Position numbers and translations under genes: made by a program | DNA from: Arthrobacter sp. YN | Lineage (GTDB): Bacteria > Actinomycetota > Actinomycetes > Actinomycetales > Micrococcaceae | Length of the DNA stretch: 64,000 bases | Assembly: GCF_002224285.1 (NCBI RefSeq) | Contig: NZ_CP022436.1 | Span: 4,898,001 to 4,962,000 of the forward strand | Direction of reading: 5' to 3' | The notes under the pieces: model-generated | Told to the model about the DNA's origin: nothing | The model's input: the letters and a program-made list of their open reading frames with translations, nothing else | Databases searched by the model: none | In this document: positions 1 through 8,093 of the stretch, piece by piece | Layout: each line of letters opens with the position of its first letter | How positions within the stretch are numbered: the first letter of the stretch is position 1

Positions 1-975
1 CAGAGCCAGGGCGAGCTCGGCGGCGGTGTGCTGTCCCTGTGCGACCGCAAGTCCGTATCCCGGCACAATGATGACCCGCTGGGCATAGCCGAGCAATACT
101 GCAACGTCCTCCGCGCTGGAGGACCGCACTGGCCGCTCGCTCACGGCGGTGGATCCTGCCGTCGAGCCACCCTTGAAGGCGCCGAACATGATGCCGGCGA
201 CACTCCGGCCCATCGCCGCCGCCATGGCCCGGGTCAGGATGGTGCCCGAGGCTCCTACCAACGTTCCGGCGACCAGCAAAAGAACATTGCCCAGCACCAG
301 CCCCGATGCCGCGACAGCCAGGCCGGTAAAGGCATTCAGGAGCGAGATGACGATCGGCACATCGGCACCGCCCACCGGCAGCACTAACAGGATGCCGGTA
401 ACAAGACCCAGGACCAAGAGCACCAACGCCAAGGCCAGTGAGCCGTTCAATATCACCACAACACCGGCACCCACAGCGGCCAGCAACACCACGGCCATCA
501 GTGCGGGCAGGCCCGGGAAGGTGACGGGGCGGGTGGTCATGAGCCCTTGGAGCTTGGCGAACGTGACACCGGAACCGGCGAAGGACACTGCACCCACCAG
601 CAGCGTAAAGACGATGGCCAGGCGAACCCAGGGATCGTCTGCGTGGGATAGTTCCAACAGGGCAACCAGCGCAGCGGCACCCCCGCCAACACCGTTGAAG
701 AGGGCCACGAGCTGGGGCATCTGCGTCATCTGCACGCGGCGGGCCACCGGCGCCGCCACCCCGGAACCCACCGCAATGGCACCGAGGATCCAGGGAATGT
801 TGTCCAACTTCACGGAGACGAATACCGTGACCACGGCCAACAGGGCACCAAGGGCGCCGATCAGGTTGCCGCGACGGGCCGTTTTCGGTGAGTTCAGCCC
901 CTTGAGCGCGAGGATGAAGCACGCCGCCGCTGCGAGATAGAGGAGTGCCGTCCACGTGGGATTGAGCAGCGTCAC
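1..975 (-). CDS. pntB: NAD(P) transhydrogenase beta subunit, partial
   Basis: This is the membrane and NADP(H)-binding subunit of proton-translocating transhydrogenase, which couples the proton gradient to hydride transfer from NADH to NADP+. The frame is open for 325 codons to the window edge, so about two thirds of the usual 460-480 residues are present. The N-terminus is a run of transmembrane helices (TALLYLAAAACFILALKG and later segments). The NADP-domain signature VPGYGLAVAQGQH lies near the edge. The start is a GTG whose bases overlap the TGA of the preceding gene as GTGA, which signals translational coupling. It is the third gene of a pnt operon. The family call is secure; the C-terminus lies outside the window. 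Confidence 0.93.
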   Translation of the reverse strand, partial: MTLLNPTWTALLYLAAAACFILALKGLNSPKTARRGNLIGALGALLAVVTVFVSVKLDNIPWILGAIAVGSGVAAPVARRVQMTQMPQLVALFNGVGGGAAALVALLELSHADDPWVRLAIVFTLLVGAVSFAGSGVTFAKLQGLMTTRPVTFPGLPALMAVVLLAAVGAGVVVILNGSLALALVLLVLGLVTGILLVLPVGGADVPIVISLLNAFTGLAVAASGLVLGNVLLLVAGTLVGASGTILTRAMAAAMGRSVAGIMFGAFKGGSTAGSTAVSERPVRSSSAEDVAVLLGYAQRVIIVPGYGLAVAQGQHTAAELALAL

Positions 976-1319
976 TGTTGGCGCTCCTTCGTCACGGCTT
1001 CGGCGGAGCCAGGACTGGCCGGCTCAACTTTCGACGGCGGCCGTTGCCTTCCGCGGAACATCTCCAACATGCGGTCGGTCACCACGAACCCGCCCACGAG
1101 GTTGGCCGTGGCAAGGACGACAGCCAACAGGGCCACGGCCAGCACCCACGGGTCAGCAGCCTGTCCGGCAACGATGATGGCTCCCACCAGGATGATGCCG
1201 TGGATCGCGTTCGCACCGGACATGAGCGGCGTGTGCAGGGTGCTGGAGACCTTGGAAACAACCTCGAAGCCCACAAACACGGCCAGCACGGTGATCGTCA
1301 GCAGGCTCATGCCATCCAT
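972..1319 (-). CDS. pntAB: NAD(P) transhydrogenase alpha subunit, membrane part
   Basis: This 115-residue protein carries the short membrane domain that in many bacteria is separate from the NAD-binding alpha domain. Three hydrophobic segments (MSLLTITVLAVFVGFEVV, HGIILVGAIIVAG, WVLAVALLAVVLATANL) and the sequence TPLMSGANAIHGI are typical of this domain. The charged C-terminal tail is longer than usual. Its ATG overlaps the stop of pntAA by one base (TGATG), and pntB follows with a GTGA overlap, so all three subunits should be made from one mRNA. It acts in the cytoplasmic membrane with its neighbours. Confidence 0.93.
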   Translation of the reverse strand: MDGMSLLTITVLAVFVGFEVVSKVSSTLHTPLMSGANAIHGIILVGAIIVAGQAADPWVLAVALLAVVLATANLVGGFVVTDRMLEMFRGRQRPPSKVEPASPGSAEAVTKERQQ

Positions 1320-2515
1320 CAGCGCACTCCTTCAGTTCCGGGATGGGTGGAGCCTACGGGTTCTGTTTCGCCTGCGAGCGCCGTGAGTGCCTCCGCGGTA
1401 GGTGCGTGCCGTACTTCGCCGAGGTGGGTGAGGCAGGTGCCCGCCACTACTTCGTCGTCGAAGTCCGGGGAGACCGTTCCGTCTTTGGTCATGAGCGCCA
1501 GCAGATTGGCCACATTCTTGGCGTAGAGACGGGAAGCGTCTGCGGGCATCGCGGAGGCTGCGTCCTTAATTCCCACCAGCGTCACGAGTCCTTGGCCGTC
1601 TGCGGTGGGCACGGGGATGTCCTGCCCCGGGATGCTTCCCTCAACATTCCCGCCGGATTCGGCTGCCAGGTCCACCACCACGGAGCCGGGGCGCATACCC
1701 TGCACCATCTCGCGGCTCACCAGGAGCGGCGCCCTTCTGCCAGGAACAGCAGCGGTGGTAATCAATACATCGGCTTGGGCAACGTGCGGCGCCAAAAGTG
1801 CCCGCTGCAACGCGCCGCGGTCTGCGCTGAGTTCGCGGGCGTATCCACCGGAGGCCTCGGCGGTTTCCAGGTCCAATTTGATGAACGTGCCGCCCATGGA
1901 CGCTACTTCGTCCGCCGAAGCCGGGCGGATGTCGTTGGCGGAAACCCTGGCCCCGAGCCGCTTGGCTGTGCCGATCGCTTGCAGTCCAGCAACACCCGCG
2001 CCCAACACCAGCACCCGGGCGGGCGGGATGGTCCCGGCCGCCGTCATGTACAGCGGGAAGAACCGAGGCAACCGCATGGCCGCCTCAAGGACACAGCGAT
2101 AGCCCGCCACCAGGGCCTGCGAAGTGAGCGCATCCATGGATTGGGCGCGGGAAATACGGGGAACCAGTTCGAGGGCAAAGGACGTGATGCCACCTGCGGC
2201 GAGTGCCCGCACCGTAGGCAACTCCGAGGACGGCGACCCCAACCCGACGGTGACCGAACCCCGGCGGAGGGCTCCCGCCGTCGACGGTTCCATGGGACGT
2301 ACGTGGCAGTAGACATCAAGCGATCCGGCAACCAACGACTGCACCACAGCGGCGCCCGCCGCCCGGTAGTCGTCGTCGCCATGGCCGGACGCCAGCCCCG
2401 CGCCGGACTCGATCTCAACCTCAAGACCCAACCCCACCAGCTGCTTCACCGTTTCCGGCGTTGCGGCCACACGTCGCTCACCGTCGAGCGTCTCGCGCGC
2501 TATGCCTGCTTTCAC
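1319..2515 (-). CDS. pntAA: NAD(P) transhydrogenase alpha subunit, NAD-binding part
   Basis: This 398-residue cytoplasmic subunit binds NAD(H). The alanine dehydrogenase/PNT N-terminal domain starts at once (GIARETLDGERRVAATPETV). The Rossmann domain has the dinucleotide motif VLGAGVAGLQAIGTAKRLGA followed by VSANDIRP around residue 200. Length and architecture match split-type PntA proteins. It is the first gene of the minus-strand pnt operon and is divergent from the FMN reductase gene. The 184 bases between them should hold both promoters, but I see no convincing -35/-10 pair. Confidence 0.93.
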   Translation of the reverse strand: MKAGIARETLDGERRVAATPETVKQLVGLGLEVEIESGAGLASGHGDDDYRAAGAAVVQSLVAGSLDVYCHVRPMEPSTAGALRRGSVTVGLGSPSSELPTVRALAAGGITSFALELVPRISRAQSMDALTSQALVAGYRCVLEAAMRLPRFFPLYMTAAGTIPPARVLVLGAGVAGLQAIGTAKRLGARVSANDIRPASADEVASMGGTFIKLDLETAEASGGYARELSADRGALQRALLAPHVAQADVLITTAAVPGRRAPLLVSREMVQGMRPGSVVVDLAAESGGNVEGSIPGQDIPVPTADGQGLVTLVGIKDAASAMPADASRLYAKNVANLLALMTKDGTVSPDFDDEVVAGTCLTHLGEVRHAPTAEALTALAGETEPVGSTHPGTEGVR

Positions 2516-2699
2516 CCGCCACCCTCTTCCTGAACTCTCCGGAACCCAGTTGGCATGAGTCTATGACCGCAGAGGTCCCGGCGGGAGTAGGGGCTGCGCT
2601 ATGTGCATAAGTCAATTAGGGTCGGTGGGAGCTGGGGCAACCAGTCACCACACCGTCGACGAGCCGGTTCCGGCCGTGCCGTCGGAAAGGAACGCCGCA

Positions 2700-3311
2700 A
2701 TGGACACTTTCAAAATCGGTTATTTCGTCGGAAGCCTGGCGAGCAATTCCATCAATCGGGTCCTCTCCAAGGCGCTCATCAGCGTCGCGCCTTCGGAGCT
2801 CGAGTTCCATGAGATCGCCATCAAGGACCTCCCTCTCTACAGCTCGGATTACGACGCCGATTTCCCGCCGGCCGGGCGGGAACTGAAGGATGCCATCGCT
2901 GCATCGGATGGCATCCTGTTTGTCTCCCCTGAGTACAACCGCTCCATTCCGGGCGCGTTGAAGAACGCCATCGACTGGGGTTCGCGCCCATGGGGCACCA
3001 ACTCGTTCGCCAGGAAGCCCACGGGAATCATCGGCGCATCGCCCGGCGGCATTGGAACGGCGGTGATGCAATCGTCCATGCGCAGCGTGTTGAGCTTCCT
3101 GGACGCGCCGCAGCTGAACGCACCTGAGGCTTACATCCGGTTTGTCGCAGACGCGTACGACGACGACGGTTCAGTTAAGGACGAGGGAACCGCTGCCTTG
3201 TTGCGGCATTACATGGAGGAATACAGCGCGTTCGTGCAGCGTGTCCTCGCCGCCAACGCCCCGGGCCACATCGGGGACCAGGAACCGGATTCCGCCAAGC
3301 TCACTCGGTAA
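2700..3311 (+). CDS. NADPH-dependent FMN reductase family protein
   Basis: A flavodoxin-like NAD(P)H:flavin or quinone/azo reductase of 203 residues. The N-terminus (KIGYFVGSLASNSINR) supplies the phosphate-binding loop of the FMN_red fold. The motif FVSPEYNRSIPGALKNAIDW is diagnostic for the family, and GASPGGIGTA follows as expected. An in-frame ATG exists 99 bases upstream, but family sequence begins only here and a GGAAAGG ribosome site precedes this ATG. The gene stands alone, with a hairpin just downstream. The natural electron acceptor cannot be read from sequence; quinone or flavin detoxification is likely. Confidence 0.88.
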   Translation: MDTFKIGYFVGSLASNSINRVLSKALISVAPSELEFHEIAIKDLPLYSSDYDADFPPAGRELKDAIAASDGILFVSPEYNRSIPGALKNAIDWGSRPWGTNSFARKPTGIIGASPGGIGTAVMQSSMRSVLSFLDAPQLNAPEAYIRFVADAYDDDGSVKDEGTAALLRHYMEEYSAFVQRVLAANAPGHIGDQEPDSAKLTR

Positions 3312-3321
3312 AGGCCGGTGG

Positions 3322-3350
3322 GGTGCCGCTCCCAGCGCGCGAGCGGCACC
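3322..3350. terminator. Intergenic hairpin after FMN reductase
   Basis: Perfect 10-bp stem GGTGCCGCTC / GAGCGGCACC with a 9-nt loop, 11 bases after the stop codon. It has no T tract, as is common for terminators in GC-rich actinobacteria. Confidence 0.6.
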
Positions 3351-3430
3351 GGCGAAATCACCCACCGCCACGGTTTAGTCAGTATCCTTACGAGTACGAG
3401 GATTCACGCCCCTAAACCTTGGAGGTATCG

Positions 3431-3844
3431 ATGCTTCGAAGATTAGCCACCACCACGCTGGCATTGGCCCTTATCGCAGGGTCCACGCTCTCCGCGACGG
3501 TTGCAGCCAACGCGGCGCCAGCCGTCCAAGGCAGCGCCGTCCAAGGCAGCGTAGCCGCCACGACGCCGACACCCACAGCGGATGCCACCAACCCCTCCGG
3601 CCCCTCAACACAAACACCAACCAACCCGGCACCATCATCCGGGGCTTCCAGCACGTCCAATCCTGCAGGCAGCGGGCCCGCCAACCCCGGGACCGGAGAG
3701 TCTGGCCCCCAGGAACAGACCCGCACGGACGCCACCCCCTGGGTGCTGGCCGGAGTAGCCGCAGTCATCATCATCGCCTTGATTATCTGGACCGCGCGCA
3801 ATCGGCGCGGGCGGGACAAGGGAATCAGCGACGAGCCGCGCTAG
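3431..3844 (+). CDS. Secreted, C-terminally membrane-anchored Pro/Ser/Thr-rich protein
   Basis: A 137-residue protein of unknown function. A signal peptide (MLRRLATTTLALALIAGSTL, cleavage near ANAA) is followed by about 70 residues rich in Pro, Thr, Ser and Gly. One strong transmembrane helix (WVLAGVAAVIIIALIIW) and a basic stop-transfer tail (RNRRGRDKG) close it. The layout suggests a wall-spanning stalk anchored by its C-terminal helix. No LPxTG sortase motif is present. The start is fixed by GGAGG six bases upstream. It converges on the HAD gene, with no obvious operon partner. Confidence 0.75.
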   Translation: MLRRLATTTLALALIAGSTLSATVAANAAPAVQGSAVQGSVAATTPTPTADATNPSGPSTQTPTNPAPSSGASSTSNPAGSGPANPGTGESGPQEQTRTDATPWVLAGVAAVIIIALIIWTARNRRGRDKGISDEPR

Positions 3845-3852
3845 GCCCCGCG

Positions 3853-4557
3853 TTACGACCCAAGAGCGCCCGCCGCCAACCGGCCGATGATGCTGCTTTC
3901 CAGGTGTTCCAGCAGGTGCCGCGGATTGTCATAGACCTCCGCGGCACCTGCATCGCGCAGCTCCGCCTCACTGATTCCGCCGCAGGTCAGGGCAATCACG
4001 GGAACACCAATGGCCGCACCGGCCTTGACGTCCCAGACTGCGTCGCCAACAAAAACCGCATCCTCCGGGCTGACGCCAAGCTTCTCCAGGCAGGCGACCA
4101 GGATGTCCGGCGCAGGCTTGCTCTCCTTGGCGTCATTGGAGCTGGTCCACGCATCGATGGAGGATCCGGCGTCGAGGATCTGCCTGCTGACCTCAAGGTC
4201 CCTCTGCTGTGCTGACGATGCCAACCCCACTGCCAGCCCGGAGCCGGAGCATGCTGAGAGGAGGTCGCGGACGGAGTCGAACGGCCGCAGCGTCGGCCAG
4301 AACGTTGCGAACACTGCGCTATGTGCTGATTTCAGTTCTTCCTGCAGGTCTTCGGGGCAGTCAGGTACGAGGCTCTGGATCAGGCGGTCGCCTCCCATGC
4401 CCACCCGGCGATGAATGGCGGACATCTCGATGTCCAACCCTTCACGCCGGAACGCCTGCCACCACGCCATGGCGTGGAAGTAGCTGGAATCAATCAGGGT
4501 TCCGTCCACATCGAAGAGGACCCCGCGCTTCTTTGGTGATGCTGAATCACTTGTCAT
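3853..4557 (-). CDS. HAD-superfamily phosphatase (phosphoglycolate phosphatase-like)
   Basis: A 234-residue haloacid dehalogenase hydrolase. All core motifs are visible: LFDVDGTLID (nucleophile Asp) near residue 15, motif II as GLASSAQQ, motif III Lys in ESKPAPDILV, and motif IV FVGDAVWDVKAG. The helical cap between motifs I and II places it with phosphoglycolate or beta-phosphoglucomutase-like members. The substrate is not determinable. Its ATG overlaps the stop of the upstream 91-residue gene by four bases (ATGA), so the two are co-translated. Confidence 0.88.
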   Translation of the reverse strand: MTSDSASPKKRGVLFDVDGTLIDSSYFHAMAWWQAFRREGLDIEMSAIHRRVGMGGDRLIQSLVPDCPEDLQEELKSAHSAVFATFWPTLRPFDSVRDLLSACSGSGLAVGLASSAQQRDLEVSRQILDAGSSIDAWTSSNDAKESKPAPDILVACLEKLGVSPEDAVFVGDAVWDVKAGAAIGVPVIALTCGGISEAELRDAGAAEVYDNPRHLLEHLESSIIGRLAAGALGS

Positions 4558-4829
4558 TGGCCAACCACCTTCGCTTTGGTCTGGATGCCCTGCGCTGCAA
4601 GGGCAGGATCAATGCCTGGCTCCCCGAGCATGAGGACTGCATACCGCTCGGCGGATCCCGTTCGGAGCAGGCCCGTCCCGGCCACTTCCCTCATGGCAGA
4701 CACTCCCTCAATAGCCTCGTCCAGCGACGAATAACGTTTTGACAGACCCATCAATGCGTCGCTGCCGTCCAACACCAGTATGCGAAATCCTCCGTCGGGG
4801 GTCTCTACCAGTTCCAAATGACCGGCCAT
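4554..4829 (-). CDS. Small hypothetical protein coupled to the HAD phosphatase
   Basis: A 91-residue soluble protein that I cannot assign firmly. The stretch GGFRILVLDGSDALMGLSKR followed by YSSLDEAIEGVSAMR loosely resembles the short beta-beta-alpha YegP/DUF1508 repeat (query for FRI, then SxxYxS, then a helix). The C-terminal half is unlike that family. It sits first in a two-gene operon with the phosphatase (four-base overlap) and is divergent from the NADP-binding reductase gene. Confidence 0.6.
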   Translation of the reverse strand: MAGHLELVETPDGGFRILVLDGSDALMGLSKRYSSLDEAIEGVSAMREVAGTGLLRTGSAERYAVLMLGEPGIDPALAAQGIQTKAKVVGQ

Positions 4830-4857
4830 ACCGACCTCCTCGCCTCAACGACATTCC

Positions 4858-4879
4858 CCATAGTAAGACTACTTAGTAT
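4858..4879. promoter_or_regulatory. AT-rich imperfect inverted repeat in divergent promoter region
   Basis: TAGTAA and TTAGTA, separated by GACTAC, form an imperfect palindrome and overlap a -10-like TAGTAT. The site lies between the divergent HAD operon and the NADP-binding reductase gene. It could bind a MarR- or TetR-type repressor, but no regulator gene is adjacent. Confidence 0.25.
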
Positions 4880-4943
4880 AGGACTGATCGACATATTTCG
4901 TCACGCGGGAAATAGGCGCCTGCAACTTCTTGTTGGCAGGGAC

Positions 4944-5585
4944 ATGACAACAATCGGAATCATCGGTGCAGGACACATTGGCAGCCAGGTTGCACGCAAG
5001 GCCGTGGAATTGGGCTATGACGTCGTGATCAGCAATTCACGGGGCCCCGAAACACTCGGCGAACTCGTTGCGGAACTGGGGCCGCGCGCCCGTGCCGCCA
5101 CGGCAGCCGAGGCAGCAGCGGCGGGCGATTTCGCCGTCGTGACCGTGCCCCTCAAGAACTACCAGAGCATCCCGGCAGAGCCGCTCGAGGGCAAGATCGT
5201 CATCGACACCAACAACTATTACTGGGAACGCGACGGCCGCATCCCGGAGCTGGACAACGGCGAAGCCACCACTTCCGGCCTGCTCCAGAAGCACCTCCCC
5301 ACGTCCAAAGTGGCCAAGGGCTTCAACCACATCTTCGCCAAGGACATCACCACCGACGGCACGCCGGCCGGTACGCCCAACCGCCGCGCGCTGGCCACTT
5401 CCAGCGACTTCCCGGAAGCCGCCGAGCTGGTCACCAAGCTGTACGACGAATTCGGCTTTGACACCGTCAACGTGGGTCCGCTGGAGGACAGCTGGCGCGT
5501 CGAACGCGACCGCCCCGCGTACGTCATCCGGCAGACCGCCGTCGAACTCCAAGACAACCTCGCCAAGGCGACCCGCACGGTCTAA
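4944..5585 (+). CDS. NADP-binding reductase, NADPH:F420-reductase-like
   Basis: A 213-residue Rossmann protein. The motif GIIGAGHIGSQVARK followed by basic residues after the second strand (ISNSRGP) points to NADP(H). Downstream features DTNNYYWERDG and KVAKGFNHIFA are typical of the NADPH-dependent F420 oxidoreductase / prephenate-dehydrogenase-like 'NAD(P)-binding' family in actinobacteria. Whether it really uses F420 cannot be seen. The ATG chosen begins family sequence; an upstream in-frame ATG would add an unrelated leader and overlap the divergent gene. A strong hairpin follows the stop. Confidence 0.8.
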   Translation: MTTIGIIGAGHIGSQVARKAVELGYDVVISNSRGPETLGELVAELGPRARAATAAEAAAAGDFAVVTVPLKNYQSIPAEPLEGKIVIDTNNYYWERDGRIPELDNGEATTSGLLQKHLPTSKVAKGFNHIFAKDITTDGTPAGTPNRRALATSSDFPEAAELVTKLYDEFGFDTVNVGPLEDSWRVERDRPAYVIRQTAVELQDNLAKATRTV

Positions 5586-5600
5586 AACCTCAACGCACGA

Positions 5601-5631
5601 CGGCGGGCAAGCGGCTGACGCTTGCCCGCCG
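5601..5631. terminator. Strong 12-bp stem terminator
   Basis: CGGCGGGCAAGC pairs perfectly with GCTTGCCCGCCG over a 7-nt loop, 16 bases after the reductase stop, and is followed by CCTTGTTAT. This is a likely intrinsic terminator of the NADP-binding reductase gene. Confidence 0.8.
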
Positions 5632-5785
5632 CCTTGTTATGGGCTGCTGACCAGAAAAAGAGCATGGAAACGGTGTCATAAATCGGGTCCGAGGCGCACT
5701 TTATGGGTGGCTGCTTCCTCAGGCGCTTGGCGCATCGGGCACCTGGGGAAGCAGCTGCCCCCAGCGCCCCGACCCGAGGAGTCCC

Positions 5786-6568
5786 ATGTCCACCAAGATT
5801 TCGAGCTGGCCCGCCGCAACTCCCCTGTGGGTGGACCTGGGTGTTGACGACCCCAGCGCCGCGAAGGCGTTCTACGCAGACCTTTTTGGTTGGGAGTTCG
5901 TGTCCGGTGGCAAGGAATCCGGCGACTACGTCCTGGCTCATCTGAGGGGCCGCGCCGTGGCCGGACTAGGCCCCAAACAGGATCCCGGCATGCCCACAGT
6001 CTGGACAACCTTCCTGGCCTCGGACGATGTTGACCTCACGGCGAAAAAGATCGGCGCGGCCGGAGGGCAACTCCTGGCCCCGCCCTTTGATGTCATGGAA
6101 TCCGGCCGCATGGCCCTGGCCACTGACAGCGTTGGTGCGGCGTTCGGCGTCTGGCAGGCCGGCACCCACATCGGCGCTGAACGCGTCAATGAGCACGGAT
6201 CCCTGTGCTGGAATGAACTCCACACCCGCGACTATTCCGCGGCCCGGTCCTTCTACTCGGAGGTCTTCGACGTCAGCTATCAGGACGTCACCGAAGAGGG
6301 CCTGATCTACTCCACGTTCCGCCGCCCTTCGGACGGCCGGGAAGTGGGCGGGATGCAGCACGACACCGCACTTCCAGAAAACGCGCCCAACTACTGGATG
6401 ACCTGGTTCGCCAGCGATTACGTGGCGGGGACGGCAACCCGGTCCGTCGAGTTGGGCGCCACCCTGCTGGGCCCTGTGGCCGAAACAACCCTGGGCCGGA
6501 TGGTGGTGATCCGGGCGCCGCAGGGTGAAGTGTTCGGCGTCATCGACGCACCGCGGACCCTCGACTAG
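5786..6568 (+). CDS. Two-domain VOC (glyoxalase-like) protein
   Basis: 260 residues made of two vicinal-oxygen-chelate domains. Each domain starts with a WxDLGVDDP/WNELHTRD-type strand and a KAFYADLFGWEF or RSFYSEVFDVSY helix, and each ends in a conserved FGV strand (AAFGVWQ; EVFGVIDAP). Domain one is residues 10-125, domain two about 135-258. The arrangement matches mycobacterial Cfp30B-like hydroxylase/glyoxalase proteins, whose substrates are poorly known. Metal ligands are not complete in an obvious way. A GAGGAG site precedes the ATG. It is convergent with the PaaX gene with no gap. Confidence 0.85.
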   Translation: MSTKISSWPAATPLWVDLGVDDPSAAKAFYADLFGWEFVSGGKESGDYVLAHLRGRAVAGLGPKQDPGMPTVWTTFLASDDVDLTAKKIGAAGGQLLAPPFDVMESGRMALATDSVGAAFGVWQAGTHIGAERVNEHGSLCWNELHTRDYSAARSFYSEVFDVSYQDVTEEGLIYSTFRRPSDGREVGGMQHDTALPENAPNYWMTWFASDYVAGTATRSVELGATLLGPVAETTLGRMVVIRAPQGEVFGVIDAPRTLD

Positions 6569-7453
6569 TCAGGCTGCTGCGGGGTCCAGGGCTTCCGCGA
6601 TGATCTCGTGTGCGTGGGCTGCGGCCAGGGGTGCCGCCAGCCGATGAACTGCTTGGAACGTCCTCCGCACCGCCGGGCCGTGCCATTCCGGCGGAAGGTA
6701 GTCGGTAGGGAGGTTCGGGTCGCGGTACGGGAACTTACGCCACATCGTGAGCATGGGAATGTAGTAGCGGAAGGCGTCACGCCGCAGCTCTTCGGTGGAA
6801 TCAGCCAGCGCCCTTTCGGGATCGTCGCCTACCTTCTCCGTCCATTGCTGTTCCGCACCTTCGTACAGCCCAAGGAACTCGGTGAATTGCTCATCGAGCT
6901 CCTTGAGGTCCCACCACTCCGAGATCTTGGGCCGCATGGGGCCGTCGAAAACGTAGTCGCTCCGGAACAGGTCCACGAACTCAATCAGTCCCCCGGCCGT
7001 GAGTCGCTCCCGGGCTTGCTCCAGCTTGTGGGCCGGCGCGATCCACACCCCGTTGGCCACCGAACCGAACCCCAAGGCCAGCAGCGCGGAACGAAGCTGG
7101 TGGCGGCGGTTGCGCATGGATTCCGGCACCGAGAAAACAGCAAGGACCCAGGTGTCCACCGGGGCGGGCGGTTCCGGTGCGAAGATCCGCCGGTCACCCT
7201 CACGGAACACATCGCTGATGGACTCGGAGATCTTGTACTTGGCGATTCCACCCTCGCGGACACTCTTCAGCACGCCCTTGGCCTTGAGCCTGGAGACCGA
7301 CGACCTCACACCCGGAGCGTCATAACCGAGCGAACCCAACATGGAGATCAGCGCAGAAACCGGCAAAGCATCGCCCGCGTTCCGGCCATAGAGGCCGAAG
7401 ATCGTCACAAGCAACTGTTGGTGGCGCACAGGGGGTGCCGGGACGGCGAACAT
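6569..7453 (-). CDS. PaaX-family transcriptional repressor
   Basis: A 294-residue regulator with the PaaX N-terminal winged helix (LPVSALISMLGSLGYDAPGV RSSVSRLKAKG, residues 25-60). The central PaaX domain (VLAVFSVPESMRNRRHQLRS) and the C-terminal domain with the YYIPMLTMWRKFPYRDPNLP block follow. PaaX proteins repress phenylacetate or other aromatic CoA-thioester pathways and are released by an aryl-CoA. No paa gene is nearby. The closest aryl-CoA pathway is the operon at 8729-16940, making that the best target and aryl-CoA the best effector (inference). Its stop abuts the VOC stop on the other strand, leaving no room for a terminator. Confidence 0.88.
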   Translation of the reverse strand: MFAVPAPPVRHQQLLVTIFGLYGRNAGDALPVSALISMLGSLGYDAPGVRSSVSRLKAKGVLKSVREGGIAKYKISESISDVFREGDRRIFAPEPPAPVDTWVLAVFSVPESMRNRRHQLRSALLALGFGSVANGVWIAPAHKLEQARERLTAGGLIEFVDLFRSDYVFDGPMRPKISEWWDLKELDEQFTEFLGLYEGAEQQWTEKVGDDPERALADSTEELRRDAFRYYIPMLTMWRKFPYRDPNLPTDYLPPEWHGPAVRRTFQAVHRLAAPLAAAHAHEIIAEALDPAAA

Positions 7454-7538
7454 CGAAGGATCCTCATTTCCGCGCCCCCTATCAGGCGCCAGTCCAGTTC
7501 ATCATAGGCGCGGGGATGGTACCCGCCGATGTTCCGGA

Positions 7539-7919
7539 TCAGCCCAGCGAAAGAAGCAGGAAGAGGAGTGCGAGTACCAGCGCCACAGGGGTCATGACAA
7601 ACCGCTCAGGCTTGCTGCGGGAGATCGCATTCATCACGACGCCCAAGGTGAAGTAGCCGGTGAGGACCCACATGAAGACGTCGGTGAACCCTTCGCTGAT
7701 CAGCACCGGCACCAGTTCCGCCTTGGCCAACGCCGTGTAGCCGAAGAGGGCGTAGAGCAGGATGGAGATGATGCTGCCGATCCTCAACTTCCGAGGCAGG
7801 ACGTCATGCTGTCCGCCCCAAGCGAACCGTCCGATAGGCGCGCCGGCCACCAAAGCCACTTGGAAAACGGCCAAACAACCAAGGATTATGCACGCGAGAA
7901 TCGCGTAGAGCTGCTCCAC
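7539..7919 (-). CDS. Small integral membrane protein
   Basis: A 126-residue protein with four predicted helices (LYAILACIILGCLAVFQVAL, RIGSIISILLYALFGYTAL, DVFMWVLTGYFTLGVVMNAI, VALVLALLFLLLSLG). The GTG start is preferred because hydrophobic sequence begins there. Longer in-frame starts add a non-membrane leader that runs into the divergent gene. I do not recognise a characterised family. It lies between the PaaX gene and a divergent membrane-protein gene. The 85 bases between it and the PaaX start hold no clear signal. Confidence 0.65.
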   Translation of the reverse strand: MEQLYAILACIILGCLAVFQVALVAGAPIGRFAWGGQHDVLPRKLRIGSIISILLYALFGYTALAKAELVPVLISEGFTDVFMWVLTGYFTLGVVMNAISRSKPERFVMTPVALVLALLFLLLSLG

Positions 7920-8006
7920 CGGCCAAGCGTAACCGCCGGCGCCGCTCCATCGGCGAACCTGACATGAACGCGGAGCGAAAAATCCGGTGCCGCTGGCCGC
8001 ATCTTT

Positions 8007-8030
8007 GTAAGCATGCTTACTATAGACGGA
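8007..8030. promoter_or_regulatory. 14-bp perfect palindrome overlapping a -10-like element
   Basis: GTAAGCATGCTTAC at 8007-8020 is a perfect palindrome and is followed at once by TATAGA. TACTAT (8018-8023) could be the -10 of the plus-strand gene starting at 8094. The placement suits a dimeric repressor blocking RNA polymerase. The cognate regulator is unknown. Confidence 0.5.
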
Positions 8031-8093
8031 CGCTGTTTCGAGGCCCAACGCCTCAAAAAAAGTTCTTTCCGTATCAACGACAGGAAGCACATC

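Noticed and set aside
1343-2533. Open frame of about 400 codons opposite pntAA
   Set aside because: Shadow of pntAA with low-complexity His/Arg/Gly-rich translation and no ribosome site.
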